This document shows, piece by piece, positions 1 to 13,004 of a DNA stretch of 64,000 nt (position 1 is the first letter of the stretch; every line of letters begins with the position of its first letter). Position numbers and translations under genes: made by a program. Origin of the DNA: Rhopalosiphum padi (lineage: Eukaryota; Arthropoda; Insecta; Hemiptera; Aphididae). The stretch covers positions 14,084,865 to 14,148,864 of the forward strand of contig NC_083599.1 in the NCBI RefSeq assembly GCF_020882245.1. Direction: 5' to 3'. The notes beneath the pieces were generated by a model. The model was not told where the DNA came from. It saw only the letters and a program-made list of their open reading frames with translations, and made no database searches.

Positions 1-2220
1 AAATTTGACTAGAAGTTTCTCCACATTGAGGAAAAACCTCGTGTCGTGTAGTAAGAGTACTTATTAATCAGTGCCAAAATATAGTGGATTAATTATTATT
101 ATTAATAATAATAATAAGAAGAAAAATTAATGATAATAAGAAAAAAAACCAAACAGAGTTCAACTTAAAATAACTTGAATATAATAAGAAATTTTTAAAT
201 GGTAAAATATATATACATATATATTTAGAAAAAAATCACATTTTAGTATTATAGATATTTACAGATTATTGTAAAACCAATTTTTTAATTTTAATTTAAA
301 ATTTATATAATTATAACAAACTAGTAATTCCTTTGGAATTTTATGCAAGGACCTTAATCCAATCTGTAAGAAAGATATTGATGCTTTTTTGGTATTGACA
401 AACGGTATTTCGAGATTTTTTTTTCTTAAGTTATACACTTGATTTTTGATATTGAGCAAATTATTTTTGTAAATAAAACATATTGCCTGTTTTTAATCAT
501 TTTCATTAACTTGCCCACCTCTTCCTATTCAATGATAATACAACACGCATAATATTATTATTATGTAGATAATATTGTAAATAGCAATGTAACATGTTTG
601 ATATGTATAGGTACTAATATATAAATATCGAACATTATCAACGAATATTATTTCACTAGTGCGTGTACATATTATAACGTTTGTTAATAAATCTAATAAC
701 ACGCAATAGTCATAATTGGCTTTTGGCATATACCTATAAGTGCAATGTCAAATGAGTATAAGAATTATGTAGATACGCATACATATAAATTATACTTTAC
801 TTATACAAATGTCAGGGACAACATAAAACGTTTTATATTATTAAGTATTACTATAATATTTATCAAGTGTATGATATGATTTAATACATATAATTGTAAT
901 AGTTAATATTGAACGATTGAGCACGCTGATACTTGTCTTAAGCTTCGAACGATTGAACGACTGAAGATAACAGAAAGTCACACACTCACACTTTAATTTT
1001 CATAAAAAAATTATCGTTGGACCAAACCACCACTAATACGATTAAACACAATATTATGAGCAGGTTACCATATGATTTATCTAACAAGATAAGTCACAAT
1101 TCGAACTTTGTTGGTTTTTAAAAAAAGTCTTTATATGTATATTTCTGATGTCAAGGATTTCCAATCACGAATGGGTAAGTTACTCGATTTATTGTAACCA
1201 TTTACAAGTTATACGACTCTGAAATTATTAACTAGTAACAACCAGTAGTTTAGTTGCATTTATAAACTCATGAATTACTTAATTGTTTACATTTATTTCT
1301 TTAAGAAAATAACTACACTGTCAAATATACTGTCATATATTTGTATACGGAGTTAATGAGAAAAATCCTTCATGTCTAAGGGATACAAATATTTCTGGAA
1401 ATCTTAACCCTCCCTCCCCATTCACCATACAAATAGTATTATTATAATATACCTACTTATATATTGTACTATATATACTATATGTATTGCATTTAGTAAA
1501 AAAATGCTAAAAACTAAAAACTGTCGGGTTACCTGTATATCATATATTATACACAATGACTCTTTCCGCTCAGAATCTAAAAATGTCATATGTAAATAAC
1601 TTCTATTTTTGTTTAGAAGGTTTCATCACATACCCTGCACACCCCCTGGCGCACCTATGTTTTACACTATAGTTTCATAAAATGTCAAAGTAAAATTATA
1701 TTGTAAAACGATGTGTTTACAATGTGATTTTGCTTCACCTCTATTTATCTAAATTATCCATTATTCCTGATTATTTTGTTTTTAATAGATCCTTTTTGAG
1801 ATATCATACCAATATCATATCAATCGCATATAACACAGACAAATTAATTCTAAAACACTAAATAGGTCGTATAAATAATCATTTTATTCGACAAAACCTT
1901 TTTGATATAAATGAATTAAAATTCATTACTCCATTCGGTGAATACGTATATTTAATAAGTTTATTTAAATACCACCAATTCAATTAAAAATTATTAAACA
2001 TAGGCGCATAATAATAAAGCGTACTCGATGAAAGGAAAAGAAAAAAAAGAGGGTATAAAATATAAATAAGTGGGTTAATTAATACAAACTGTATTTTTTC
2101 GTTTATTTAAAGTTTAAAGCTATCCATGTAAATTGTATTGATGGCGTTGGTATATTATTGCTTATTATTTCACTGTAAGACTTTTTATTCGTTAAATTGT
2201 TCAGTATAATTAAATCGTAA
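1..2220. other. AT-rich intergenic or intronic spacer
   Basis: I see no gene here. Both strands are stop-rich and reading frames are short and low in complexity. A short stretch at about 1,559-1,580 (TTTCCGCTCAGAATC) matches the end of a dispersed repeat also seen at about 40.8 and 47.9 kb. A block at about 1,615-1,660, rich in runs of C, resembles transposon termini but has no partner. Confidence 0.6.
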
Positions 2221-2855
2221 ATAATCACGATTTCCAGACGGACAGGAGAGGACGACTCGTAGCGCAATTGTGCAGTGGTTATACAATAATATATATATAA
2301 TATATAGAGGCACTCGTAACTGTAGCGACCAATCAGCGTTAAAATGGTATAATGTACTCACACGAGCGCGTGTGTGTGTGTATGTGTGTAAATACGTATA
2401 GCATTTACATTTTACATGCATACAACGTGGATATAATATTTCAAAAGAAAAATAAGCTTTTTCGAGACGTTCCGCTGCCGCGCTATTATTACGTTCGGTG
2501 GTTCCGCACTCGAAGACTGACTACACGTTCCACTTGTAAAAACGTGTCTCGACGTTACAAAACGAATGCACTCAATGCATATATACATATTATAATGTGT
2601 ATATAACGTTTACCGACACAATTCAGATACACTATGTGTAAGTATAATATATAGAAAGTAAAAAAAATATATATATAATCATAATAATAATAAACGCCGA
2701 AGACTCGTTGTTGCGGTTTTCCTCGGAATTCTATAATAATAATAATAATATATCGAAAACCTATTCAACGGTAAAATAAACCTCGTATAGGTATAAAATG
2801 TGTACACCGCAGAGACGATACGTCGATAGACTGTTGCGAACACGCATATTAAAGG

Positions 2856-3046
2856 TGAGGGCGGATTCTGGGAGGGAGAGGCAATGGGGGCAAGTGCCAC
2901 CCCCGTTGGAAAAAAATAATATTAAAAAACATACATTTTTATCATATTGTTTTTTTTTTTTTTGGGGGGGGGGGGGTTATATCTATATTATATAATTTTT
3001 CCAATAAAGTGCCCCGACCGTAATGGACATGCTGGATCCGCCCTTG
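2856..3046. mobile_element. hAT-type MITE, 191 bp, with near-perfect 8-bp target duplication
   Basis: The left end reads TGAGGGCGGATTC and the right end is its near inverted copy (GGATCCGCCCTTG), giving CAAGGGCGGATYC-type termini usual for hAT elements. Flanking octamers ATTAAAGG (2,848-2,855) and ATTACAGG (3,047-3,054) differ at one base, consistent with an 8-bp hAT target duplication. The interior has C-rich and G-rich subterminal blocks and a homopolymer junction of about 14 T followed by about 13 G near 2,951-2,977. No transposase is encoded. Confidence 0.75.
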
Positions 3047-3826
3047 ATTACAGGTACTATACCTACAGCCGAGTGACCGTGTCGCGGATTTTACAACATC
3101 ACTTTGTACGCGCCCTGGTGGCTGCGGTGACCGGGATTTCCGGGAGAAGACGATTCCAAACACGAATAGATAATGAGGAGAAAACGACGTAAGTGGAGAA
3201 AAACGAAACGAATTTTTCTTTTTTAATCTTTCGGCTCGTGGTCGGAAAATATGTATCCAGCATCACCATAGGCGATGATGGGTATATAGTATATATATAT
3301 ATATATATACATACGTACGCTCGCGCAGGTAACCACCATAAATTGATGCGAATCCGAATAAAACGATACATCGCCCCGCGATTCGTCAGAACTATATAAT
3401 ATAATATTATATTATTATGTCTATATATGCACACACAATCGATATATAATATACGCGCGTGTGCCTGTGTGCGTGCGCGCGTCTCGTTCTGTCTCTTTCA
3501 ATAATATATACAAGACTACGTATACGGTTGTGTGCGAATATGTGCGTGTATATACATATATATATATATAGAATATTGCCAAACGGTTACAGTGGCGGTG
3601 GGATGTGGCGGAGAGTAAAAAAAAAAAGTAGGAAAAATAAAACGAACCGGCAAAGAGGAGAAAAAAGTAAATAAATAACAGACGCGCACAAATGGAAAAA
3701 AGCTTTTTGTTAACGAAACCGAATCACCGAGTTTCTTTTTTATCTCTCTCTCACTTGTGCTATTTTTTTTTTTACAATCCCTTCGCATATATTATAAACG
3801 TACGTATTTGTAGTAGTAGTCGTATA

Positions 3827-3876
3827 CGTATGTATGTATGTATGTATGTATGTATGTATGTGTGTGTGTGTGTGTA
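3827..3876. repeat. Compound microsatellite (TATG)n(TG)n
   Basis: Roughly eight TATG units pass directly into about seven TG units, inside the GC-rich island. Confidence 0.95.
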
Positions 3877-4630
3877 TACATACATCGCGGTAATGGTATA
3901 TAGTGCTGCTGTTGCCGTATAGCGATGGTAGTGATGGTATAGTCGCGGCGCAGTGGTAGTGGTATAGCGGTATACACGGTATTCGCATGTATACACATGT
4001 GAGCGCACGCGATGAGCGGAGGGGTGGCGCTGAAAAATAATCAAACGCGGTGAAGGACTTTCGGGGGCGGCGCGGGGGGGAGGCAATGGTGTACGTCGGG
4101 AGTAGGGGAGGCGAGCATTGTGTGCCCGCGGCATGTCCGAGTGCATAATATATAATGGAATATGAGTGCTTTTTGTACGCGAGGCCCCACCCCCGCTCCT
4201 CGCCCGTTGTACATACATTATACAGCTTCGAGAGAAGAATGAGTGAGGGGGTGAGAAAGAGAGAGAGACTCTTGTCAGGTTATTTTTCCACCTCTCTTCG
4301 TCGTGATACACATACGTCGTATACACGTATATAATATAATAAAGGTACCTATATATATATAATATACGTATTATAAGAGAAAACTTTTTATTATTATTTC
4401 CGTGAATGCATATATATAGTGTAGACGGTCCCGAGACCTATCCGTACACCATATATGTATATTGTCGTAAGAAAAAAGATCGAGCGAGCGAGAGAAAGAG
4501 AGTGAGAGAGGGAGATAGGAGAACAACCCTCTCCGACGGGGCCGATGACGACGGTCCGTCCGCCGCGCCCATTTTAATAATAATTTATACTGGTATATAT
4601 ATGTATACCCGAATCATCATAGCCGGTGGT

Positions 4631-4650
4631 CGCCGCCGCCGCCGCCGCCG
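4631..4650. repeat. (CGC)n trinucleotide repeat
   Basis: About seven CGC/GCC units in a CpG-rich block. In one frame this would be polyarginine, but no supporting coding context exists. Confidence 0.9.
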
Positions 4651-4896
4651 AGCTTTCGCGTCCGTTTCGCCGTCTCATTCATCGTCCGCCGCCGCTGCTG
4701 AAATCGAGGATAATACAATAAATATGTATATACTTATTATTACATGGGTTGCGTGTGTACTTGTGCGCATGTCTGTGTGTGTGTGTGTGTGTGATGTGTA
4801 TCGTGTACGTGTATTGTATCGTAATATGTTACGTACATTAATAACCGTATACACGAGGGCGGTGCGTATATACTATGCAGACGTAATATTATAGTG

Positions 4897-4922
4897 TATA
4901 TATATATATATATATATATATA
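4897..4922. repeat. (TA)13 microsatellite
   Basis: Uninterrupted TA dinucleotides at the edge of the GC-rich island. Confidence 0.95.
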
Positions 4923-5289
4923 TTGTATTCCGGTATCTATTATTCGCATATAATGTACATAACAATATTATTGTATACCCCGCACGAATCCAAAATATTA
5001 TACGGCCGAGATCTGCCTAAGTGAATATATAGGTATAGACCACCGCCGCCGCCGCGCGATGTGGATGGGACCGCGCGCGGGTTTCGATATTACATATCGT
5101 ATCAATGCACGAGATGGGCATTTCGAATTTGGAGACAAATGTTGTTTGAATTGGCAAAATAAAAGTAGGGGCACTCTGCTGTTCGATTTTAAAAATGAAA
5201 TAGAGCGCCCATAGCTCGGTGTACGTTGGTTGAACTTTGGGGGGGGGGGGGATACGCCACCCCTTCCCTATTTTCGTCATACGAAAAGC

Positions 5290-8200
5290 TATATTATAAT
5301 AAATAAACAATTTAGAATATTATGAAATTAGTGAAATTTATTTTAAAAAATATTACCGGTGGCAATTACTAATTACGAGTATTATATTATAAATAATATC
5401 CCAATAAATCTCCCCAAAAAAAAATTATTAAAAAAAAATCCGCCATCAACTATTGATTTAAATAGTTTCATAAATGATGGTGAACTCGTTGTTTTTTTTT
5501 ATACTTACCAATTAAATTATATCTTGTTAATGATGATAGATAACTAATAATAAGTATTATAATTTATAGAACCTCGGTTGTAGCCAACGTTTAGAGGTAA
5601 CCAGCTGGCTATCAATATATATTTTTTTAAATCACACAATAGTTATTAATGAAATAATCAATAAGATAAATAATGACTTCTGGCGTATTGTGCATTTCGA
5701 TGAAAATTACAAATTCAAAGAGATGTACCTATACTGTCCTTTGTCCCTTCCAATTAAAACAATTAGTAGGAGTACGCGTTTTTTTAAAATTAGTTGAATT
5801 AATCCGTCTCTCTGCGTCCTCCCTATACATAAAGTCAAGCACTACTCGTACTTCTATCGGAAAAAAATGCATAACGGAAGCATTCACAAATAAAATGATG
5901 GGCTGTTATCACGATACGAGTATGTTAAACGAAACGAGTAGAGTAGGTAAACTGCCTCTTAATAAAACTGAACTGTGATTTATGGTTATTGTTTATGTCT
6001 ACACTCGTAGTTTTTTATGTACGTTTTTAATCGAATTCTGTTCAAATTTTTATTAATGGGTTTTTTACCATCATAAGCGGTAGTATTAGTAAATATGACA
6101 TTAACTATGGGAAAAAAAAAAGACAATAACTATTATATTACATTTATTGATGTAATAGTATATTATACCTATTCATCGGAGAAAAAAATCTTTAGACCGA
6201 GAAATTTGAGTTGACAACAATTATTTCCGAAAACATAAACAAGACAAAACCCTTCAATATTTTAACTTCTACTCGCAGACAAAAAATATGTGTCCATAAA
6301 TACAAAACATATTGTGTTACCAGTTTTTGTTTATTGTCTTCGAATACCTAGTTTGAATTATTTCTAATTTCTTTTCAATTCATTTCAGTTTTATCAAAAT
6401 CTCTCTGTTTTGTCCGACTATAATAAACCTAAACCTGATATAATAAGATGCGAGCTGCAAAAGTCTATGACGCGATTCGCGGTTTGGCCACCCCTGTAAT
6501 ATTATATGTGATGCTAATAAATAATAATATTTAATGTCTAATGCCTATAACCAAAGCTGGAAAATCTTACAAAGGGCGCGCACGCGAGACCGTTAATAAT
6601 ATAATTATATTATGTCGGGATTCACATTTCACGCGTTCGATTGTATACCCATCACACAATACATCGCTGAGAACTCGTCACGTACCTTATATACGTATAG
6701 GATAATATGATGTCTTAGGTTCGTCAACGACTCGACAATAGCCGTTTTGTCTATCCGGTTAAATAATATGAAATACAAGATTGAAAAGAGGATTTAAGTT
6801 GGCCTCGGATTTAGTGACCCAATAATGGCATTATGCGTACCTACCAACTACAAATGCATATTACAACTATAGACGGATTTGGATTAGTCGTTACGTTACG
6901 TCTGCACCTGCGCAAATCAAATAATAATGTAACAAAATGATATCAAGATTACACGATAACCAAATAAAACGTAGGAACACAATATCCATTTATTTACTTA
7001 TTCGATTGATGAATATAAAACGCAACATATTATATACAGTACGTTTTGTTTACATAATAATAATGTCTATACAAGTAACATATTGTACTGAATGTATTTT
7101 GTTCTTTTCTTTTATAAACATAGAATTATTCAACTATAGCAGAATCCGTTTAAACGTCGTGGTTAGACCATAATATGGCGATTAAATATCATTAGCTAAA
7201 ATAATATGTTATATATAATAAGTATTCCAAGTAGATATCTAGCTAGTATACGTATAGCTATTATATAAAAATTCAAATTTATGAAAATAATAATAAAGAA
7301 TTTAAGTTGGCACTGGCGTAGGTATATAATAATTAATAATTAATAACCAATAAGCACAGATTATTGAATTTGGGTCGTGCAGTTGATGTTTGAAAATCAT
7401 TATTATAATTTATTAGTTTATTATGCGGTATACTTATTAATGCGAATAATAAAAATTATTTTATTTTATTGTGTCATAATGAAATTGTAATTTTGAAATA
7501 GTATTCAAATAAATGAAATAAAATGAATTGGTTTTTGAAAAGAATTTACCTACTGGAACATGTTTTAAAAAAAAAACAAGTACCCTTTTGTATTTATGTA
7601 GTACATTGTAATCGTATTGTTAAAAAAAAACAGGTATACAACCATTGAATGTCCCTGTATAGTATTTTAGTTATACTGCAAATTCTATAAAAAACAAATT
7701 ATTATGAAGATTATTTTTACATCAGAAGTATTGTAATAATTTATTTCTTGTATATATTTCGTTTTAACAAAACAACAATACTGTATACAACAGTTAAATA
7801 ATAAATAGTACTTTTACTATAATAGTAATTTTAATAATAAAAAATACACATTATATTATTGATTTAAAAGTTGTTTACATAACAATTATAATGAATTACA
7901 TAAAAGATTAAAAATAAATCAAAAGTATATGTACTAAGTATCTAATCAATGATTCATGTCATAAATTACATATAAAGTACATACCAGTAAGAGGAAAAAT
8001 TAACTTTAAATAAATAACTGCTTGCTATATGTATGACATCGAAGATTAGTAGGTATAACTAAAAAATATAGATTCAAATTAACTTTTCATATTTTATTTA
8101 CTGACACGTTTTAATATATTATTTAGGATACTTTATCTACTTTGTTAAAAAAAAAACCCGTTTTACTTTTGCACTTGCAGTAATAAATAAAAAAAAAAAA

Positions 8201-8437
8201 AACACAAATACAACTACGAAAAAAATTTCACTAACTCCAACAGTCACCCGATGCCAATGTAACTAAGGTGATATACCAGACTCTAAATGATAAATCTTTG
8301 ATGATAAATGATAAATAATATTCATTTGATAATTTCACACAAACCTGGATGTGGTGATATTAATCTTGATATTTTACTTCGACCAAAAAACTCATTTGAC
8401 CGGAATACATTTCAACCGTATTATTAATAAAATATTT
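5290..8437. other. AT-rich spacer with one hAT terminal fragment
   Basis: No gene is supported. An open frame at 5,673-5,978 (plus, 101 codons) has no recognisable domain and no good coding composition. A moderately GC-rich patch at about 6,450-6,720 includes a solitary hAT terminus, listed separately. The rest is spacer with homopolymer A runs. Confidence 0.55.
6447..6496 (-). mobile_element. Solitary hAT terminus, same family as the 51.4 kb element
   Basis: The segment ends in GGTTTGGCCACCCCTG, the inverted form of the CAGGAGTGGCCAAACC terminus of the intact element at 51,418-51,600. The other end and a target duplication are not visible, so this is a truncated or decayed copy. Confidence 0.6.
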
Positions 8438-8446
8438 GACCAAATG

Positions 8447-8603
8447 ACGTCCGCGAAGTTGGCCCTTACACTTATTTAAAACAAGTTTTGCATAGTGCCA
8501 ATATTTTGCAAGTAATTAGCAAGAATTTTCAAGTCCAGTCCCAGAATTTGGGCACTATGCAAAACTTGTTTTAAATAAGTGTAAGGGCCAACTTCGGGGA
8601 GGT
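8447..8603. mobile_element. MULE-like MITE, 157 bp, with 9-bp target duplication
   Basis: Perfect 45-bp inverted arms (8,455-8,499 and 8,551-8,595) extend outward imperfectly to ACGTCCGC/ACCTCCCC ends. The element is bracketed by GACCAAATG at 8,438-8,446 and 8,604-8,612, a perfect 9-bp direct repeat. Long terminal inverted repeats plus a 9-bp duplication are typical of Mutator-like elements; family assignment is inference. There is no coding capacity. A related copy lies at 24,280-24,428. Confidence 0.85.
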
Positions 8604-8804
8604 GACCAAATGTTTTTCGAAAAATTAATTCGATTAGATATTTCGATCATTAATAAACCTTCAACTAAAAGGCTCGCCTTAGATTTGTATTGCTCTAATT
8701 AATGTATATATTCGTAAGCATAACGAATGGCTTCGGTATAGGTTCAAATATATGTAAAAAAATCTTCTATAGAAATCAAATCAAATCTCATGTCGAATAA
8801 GGGT

Positions 8805-8870
8805 CAGGGGCGCCAATAGTTAGGACAGGGCTCTACAAATACTACACTAAGTACAACAGTATATACCTAC
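8805..8870 (+). mobile_element. Possible hAT left terminus
   Basis: CAGGGGCGCCAATAGTTAGG followed by a GGGCTC block resembles hAT 5' termini. I could not find a matching right end or target duplication. Confidence 0.35.
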
Positions 8871-9249
8871 TATAGCACGTAGATTTACCGATATGTGTTG
8901 AGTAGCTTTATTGGTACAATTTTATCGGGAAAAGGTAATTCATTATCCATTTCCATGAATAGTACCTATATATATATACATAATAACACACATATAACCT
9001 GTAATTGAATACTTAATTACTCCGAGTGACGTTAAAAAATCGATCGATTACTATATGACATTTTTAATTAATATTATTTTTTTTATTACGAGGTGTAAAA
9101 AAACTACATCTACCACTTAGTGCCACCCTAATGCGTATACATATACCAACACTAAACCACTCAATTTAATAAAAACAATTAGTTTTTTTTAAATAGCTGA
9201 GGCTCGTGGTAGGTTGAATTGCGGTATAACATACGTAAAATTTTTAAAA

Positions 9250-9907
9250 ATAAAAACACGATTAAACTGCGTGTCGCGCGCGGGCAGACAACCCTAGAAC
9301 TTCGGTTCCGGTTGTTGTTATTAACGGTTTACCGGTAATACTGTCGTGGTAGTCGGGGAAAATAAAACATGTACACGAATACCAAAACCACCCTCTTTCG
9401 GCGTGATAAATCGTTACAATGAAATAACGATTTCGTTTTTAATTTCGTGACGCGCAGATTTCCATGAATGGACATGTTCGTCGGCACCTCCCCAACCGCA
9501 CACCGCTCGGGCTGTCGGTGGAAGTACCTTTATTATATATGTATACAGTCATTCTTTAGCGCGGAATACCATTGTCGTGGGGATGCGTTTCCAACAATGA
9601 AATGAATGGTAATGATTATTATTATCATTATTATTATTATAATAATAATAAGCAGCGTGTTTATAGTAATGATATAATGTTATTGCATTATATGTGTTTG
9701 CGTTATGTGGGCCGCAGTGAGGGAGTGCGTGCTGTATGCCGTGTGTATGTATGATAATTATATTATATATACATGTAAATGGGAAGCGTGAGCTGATGAC
9801 GACGACCAGACGGCGAAACGACGATGGAGACCAGAGACCGGTATTTAAAAATTCTTTATTCCCGTGCACCGTCATTGTGTGCGGTATGCCACTGAGTATC
9901 CACAGCG

Positions 9908-9938
<31 letters not shown>

Positions 9939-10230
9939 TCGCGCTTATAAACGGGTGCGCACGCGTTAATATAAAATATAATATTATTATATTGTGTAGA
10001 CGTCGTTCATCATCACGAGCGGTCTCATGTAAAAACCACTGCTTGCGAGGGGGGGGGCGTTTTTTTTATTATTTAAAACTTCGCGATGACAAAACAAAAA
10101 AAAAAAACGTCTTGCGCGCCGCTTCAGAGGGTTGCGCGCGCCCTCGTCGAGCTGATGACGTCACGGCACGGTTTGCGACAACGATAATTATTAATGTAAG
10201 TGATGTCATTCGATATATGTATCAATAAAT
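9250..10230. promoter_or_regulatory. CpG-rich island with a full CRE; possible promoter or enhancer
   Basis: High-complexity, CpG-rich sequence (for example about 9,265-9,530) surrounds an (AC)n repeat. A palindromic TGACGTCA, the full CRE/ATF site, lies at 10,156-10,163, followed by TGATGTCA near 10,201. No coding frame is credible. Regulatory function is inferred from composition and motif only. Confidence 0.35.
9914..9938. repeat. (CA)n microsatellite
   Basis: Twelve uninterrupted CA units. Confidence 0.95.
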
Positions 10231-10239
10231 AGTATCATA

Positions 10240-11074
10240 GTATTTGCGAACGTGCATACGATGATATTATTTAAATCTAAAAGCGCATTTACTGCAGGTT
10301 GTTAATTTGTTGTCGTGTAAAATTTGTAATATCGTGATTTCGAAGACCTTCAGACAATTGTCATTGTATGTTAATGGGTATATAATACTTACTAGGTGTT
10401 TAAAAATATAATAGTTTCGTATCATTCTATAATTATCTCTGTGGCATTAAACGCTGATTTTTCAGTAGCAATTTCTACAGAAATCCCGTGACTTAATGGA
10501 ATACATTTCAAAAAAGAAAAGAATTCTTTCGTGCGATTCAATTTTTAGATTTTTAATAGTAATAGTTATGTCCTTAATCTTACTTTTTGTAACACTAAAA
10601 AAAAATATTTTAAAACTGAGTAAAAATGACTTAATTTCATTATTTAAATTTTTGGTTTTTGTGAAAATATTCAATCAAAAATAACTTACTAAATTGTAGA
10701 AAAATGTTTTATTATGAAATTATAATAATAGACTTATTGGACTTACCAACATACAAAATCAATCTTCCTCGAATATGCACTGAAAACTCTATTATGGTAA
10801 TTAAATCTATACTTAAGCAAATACAATAATAATTGCCATCGTATTTATAGCTATGTTATTCTTACCGATATTAAAAGTTTAATAATTACTCTAACCGGGT
10901 AAAATTTAACTCGTTATTAATGATTTTTTTTTTAATTTTATGTAAAATAGGATTTCTTCTAAAAATTACTTTTGAAAAAAGAACGATTAAAAATAAACTA
11001 AATTTTCTCGAAGATTCTGAGATTTTGAGGTATAAGTATTTTAATATATAACATTACATATATTCTTGCATTAA
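10240..11074. other. AT-rich spacer
   Basis: I see no gene or defined repeat. Two opposed short frames near 10,460-10,680 are mirror images over AT-rich DNA and lack domains. Confidence 0.6.
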
Positions 11075-11082
11075 ATATAAGT

Positions 11083-11256
11083 TAAAAAACCACGACATCA
11101 TAATGTTCTCGGTCGGGTGGTGCTGCTGAGTGCCTGCCCTTAAATGTTAAATTCTGTTATTTCACATTATTAACTATCAAATTTGCCTATTGTACATAAT
11201 GTTGTATAGATTGTAAATTACTTAAATAAATAAAAAAAGAAAAAAAAAAAAAAAAT
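11083..11256 (+). mobile_element. 5'-truncated retroposed insertion (LINE 3' end or similar)
   Basis: A 174-bp insert ends in an AATAAA signal (11,225-11,230) and a nearly pure poly-A tail (11,231-11,255). It is flanked by the direct repeat ATATAAGT at 11,075-11,082 and 11,257-11,264, the signature of target-primed reverse transcription. The body contains a GC-richer block (about 11,105-11,145) of the kind found in non-LTR 3' UTRs. No open frame remains, so I cannot tell a truncated LINE from another poly-A retroposon. Confidence 0.75.
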
Positions 11257-11399
11257 ATATAAGTCACGATTTCCCGTGTAAAATTATAACAACTTTTGAA
11301 TATTTCAATAAAACGATCGGTTTCACATCGGACTTAAACTGAATTAGATTATATTATATTTGTAAATACCTACTATACAAGCCTATACACTTGTATGTA

Positions 11400-11930
11400 G
11401 TTATATGCTAACACACTGCAAGACTGTACGAGCTTTGGTCACGGTGGTCGTGGTCATTACAAGAATAACACGTGTACGCCTGCGGAAACAAAGACAGCGT
11501 TGTAAATTGTAATGCAAATACTTTACAAAACATTATTAATCTTTTGTAGGGAATGGCCGATGGGGGTTATGAATATTTCAAAAGATGTTCTAAATTTGTT
11601 ATTGTCTGTCTCGAAACGCATATTTCGAAGGCTGAAATTACAGTGAAAACACACACAATATAATTTGCATTGACCGTGTCCGTTGACTACAAGTGTTGAC
11701 GAATCGCAGTTTTATTTTGTTTTTGTTCTTTTGATGAGTGGCGTCATAACATTGACACCGTGTGTAATGTGTATTTCCAAGTGTCATTTATAGCGTGACG
11801 ACCATTTATTTTTCCACTGGGTTTTATGGTATAGAAAAACTGGGTATGTATATAATATATGTGCGTGCGAATTATACGTCCAACCAAAGCGATTTGTCTG
11901 TTCCGCCGGAAGTATACATATACATTACAT
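11400..11930. promoter_or_regulatory. High-complexity non-coding block with two octamer motifs
   Basis: This stretch is less AT-rich and not repetitive, yet has no coding frame. It carries ATGCAAAT at 11,512-11,519 and its inverse ATTTGCAT at 11,663-11,670, both exact POU octamers. It resembles a conserved enhancer; function is inference. Confidence 0.3.
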
Positions 11931-11939
11931 TATATACAG

Positions 11940-13000
11940 CATATTATATAGGACTCAAATGAAACGAATCCGTTTTGGTAAACAAAATTATTGTTTCATT
12001 TATTTTATATACATATAGTAACATATAAGTCCGTTATATTTTTAATATTGTCATGTATTATGAGATAATTACTCATAATTTGTATTGAATCAAATAAAAT
12101 ATATTGATCAGTAAAATATATACCTTTTTAAACCAGTTGAAGCAATTAATAAGTTACAATAAAATATTATATGTGTGATGTGGTATATTTCCCACATTAT
12201 ACTTGTATATCGACACTTTTGGCTTCTTTTGACTACCAATATGTGACATTCATTTGAAAATGATTAAATTAAAAGTACACAATAAAATATATATGTTGTA
12301 TGAAAAGTTAATTTATTCTTGATTATTCATACTCGCATTTGTGTTGTTGAATTATTATTTTTTTTTTTTGTAAACTTATTATAGTATAATATTTCCAATT
12401 TTTTTCCTCCTTTGGTGTAAATGCGCAATAAGTCTTCATATGTGTAACTATAAAAATGAAAGAGTAAAATCGATTATATTAGATGTGAAAATAAAACGTA
12501 AAACAGAATTTCTTAACCACATGTATGACTTCATGAAATATTGAAATTTAAACGAAAAGTCAATTAGTTATAAACTTATAAACATTTAAAAATAAGAGGA
12601 GTGGGCAGTTCCACTGGGCACTATCCGGCAAAATTATGGGATTATTACTCCGCACTATATTCACTCTAAATATAAAAGTTATAACTAATTAACTATAATC
12701 GTTAATTAAACCATATTTTATACCGTATTATTACCGTACTTCTTGTACCACTCATTACACAAAATGTTAATTATACTGTATAGTCTCAATTTAGCTTAGT
12801 TTCGGTCACTATTTTCACAATTAATGTTGTTATCAATATTGTTTTATTTTTTATATTTTGCAATTTTTATTTTAATAATAGGTATTGTTATATTTAGTTA
12901 GAACAATCGAATTGCTGTTTTTAAATTAATGTTAATTATAAAAAAATAATAAAAAAAATACTTACCGAGTTTACGAGATAGTAACTGCTTACTATTAATA
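11940..13000. other. AT-rich spacer
   Basis: No gene or bounded element is visible. A short GC-richer patch at about 12,597-12,650 is unexplained. Confidence 0.55.
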
Positions 13001-13004
13001 GTAC

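Larger units (their letters stand above)
2220..5280. promoter_or_regulatory. GC/CpG-rich island with microsatellites; possible promoter or enhancer
   Basis: Base composition rises sharply over the AT-rich flanks and CpG is not depleted. The stretch holds many simple repeats (TA, TG, TATG, GCC). The open frames across it encode only runs of cysteine/valine, tyrosine/isoleucine or arginine, as expected of translated microsatellites, so I do not call a protein. The segment from about 3,930 to 4,700 is rich in CGG, GCC and GAGA motifs, as in a CpG-rich promoter or non-coding first exon. No start codon with a plausible downstream exon is visible, so the regulatory reading is inference. Confidence 0.35.

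Noticed and set aside
3772..4326. 184-codon frame on the minus strand, the longest single frame
   Set aside because: His-Thr-Tyr repeats come from the TATG/TG microsatellite; the rest is Ser/Pro/Arg-rich composition of a GC island.
4406..4894. 162-codon frame on the plus strand, the second longest on that strand-independent scan
   Set aside because: It is made of translated microsatellites (poly-Arg, Cys-Val, Tyr-Ile) with no domain or splice context.
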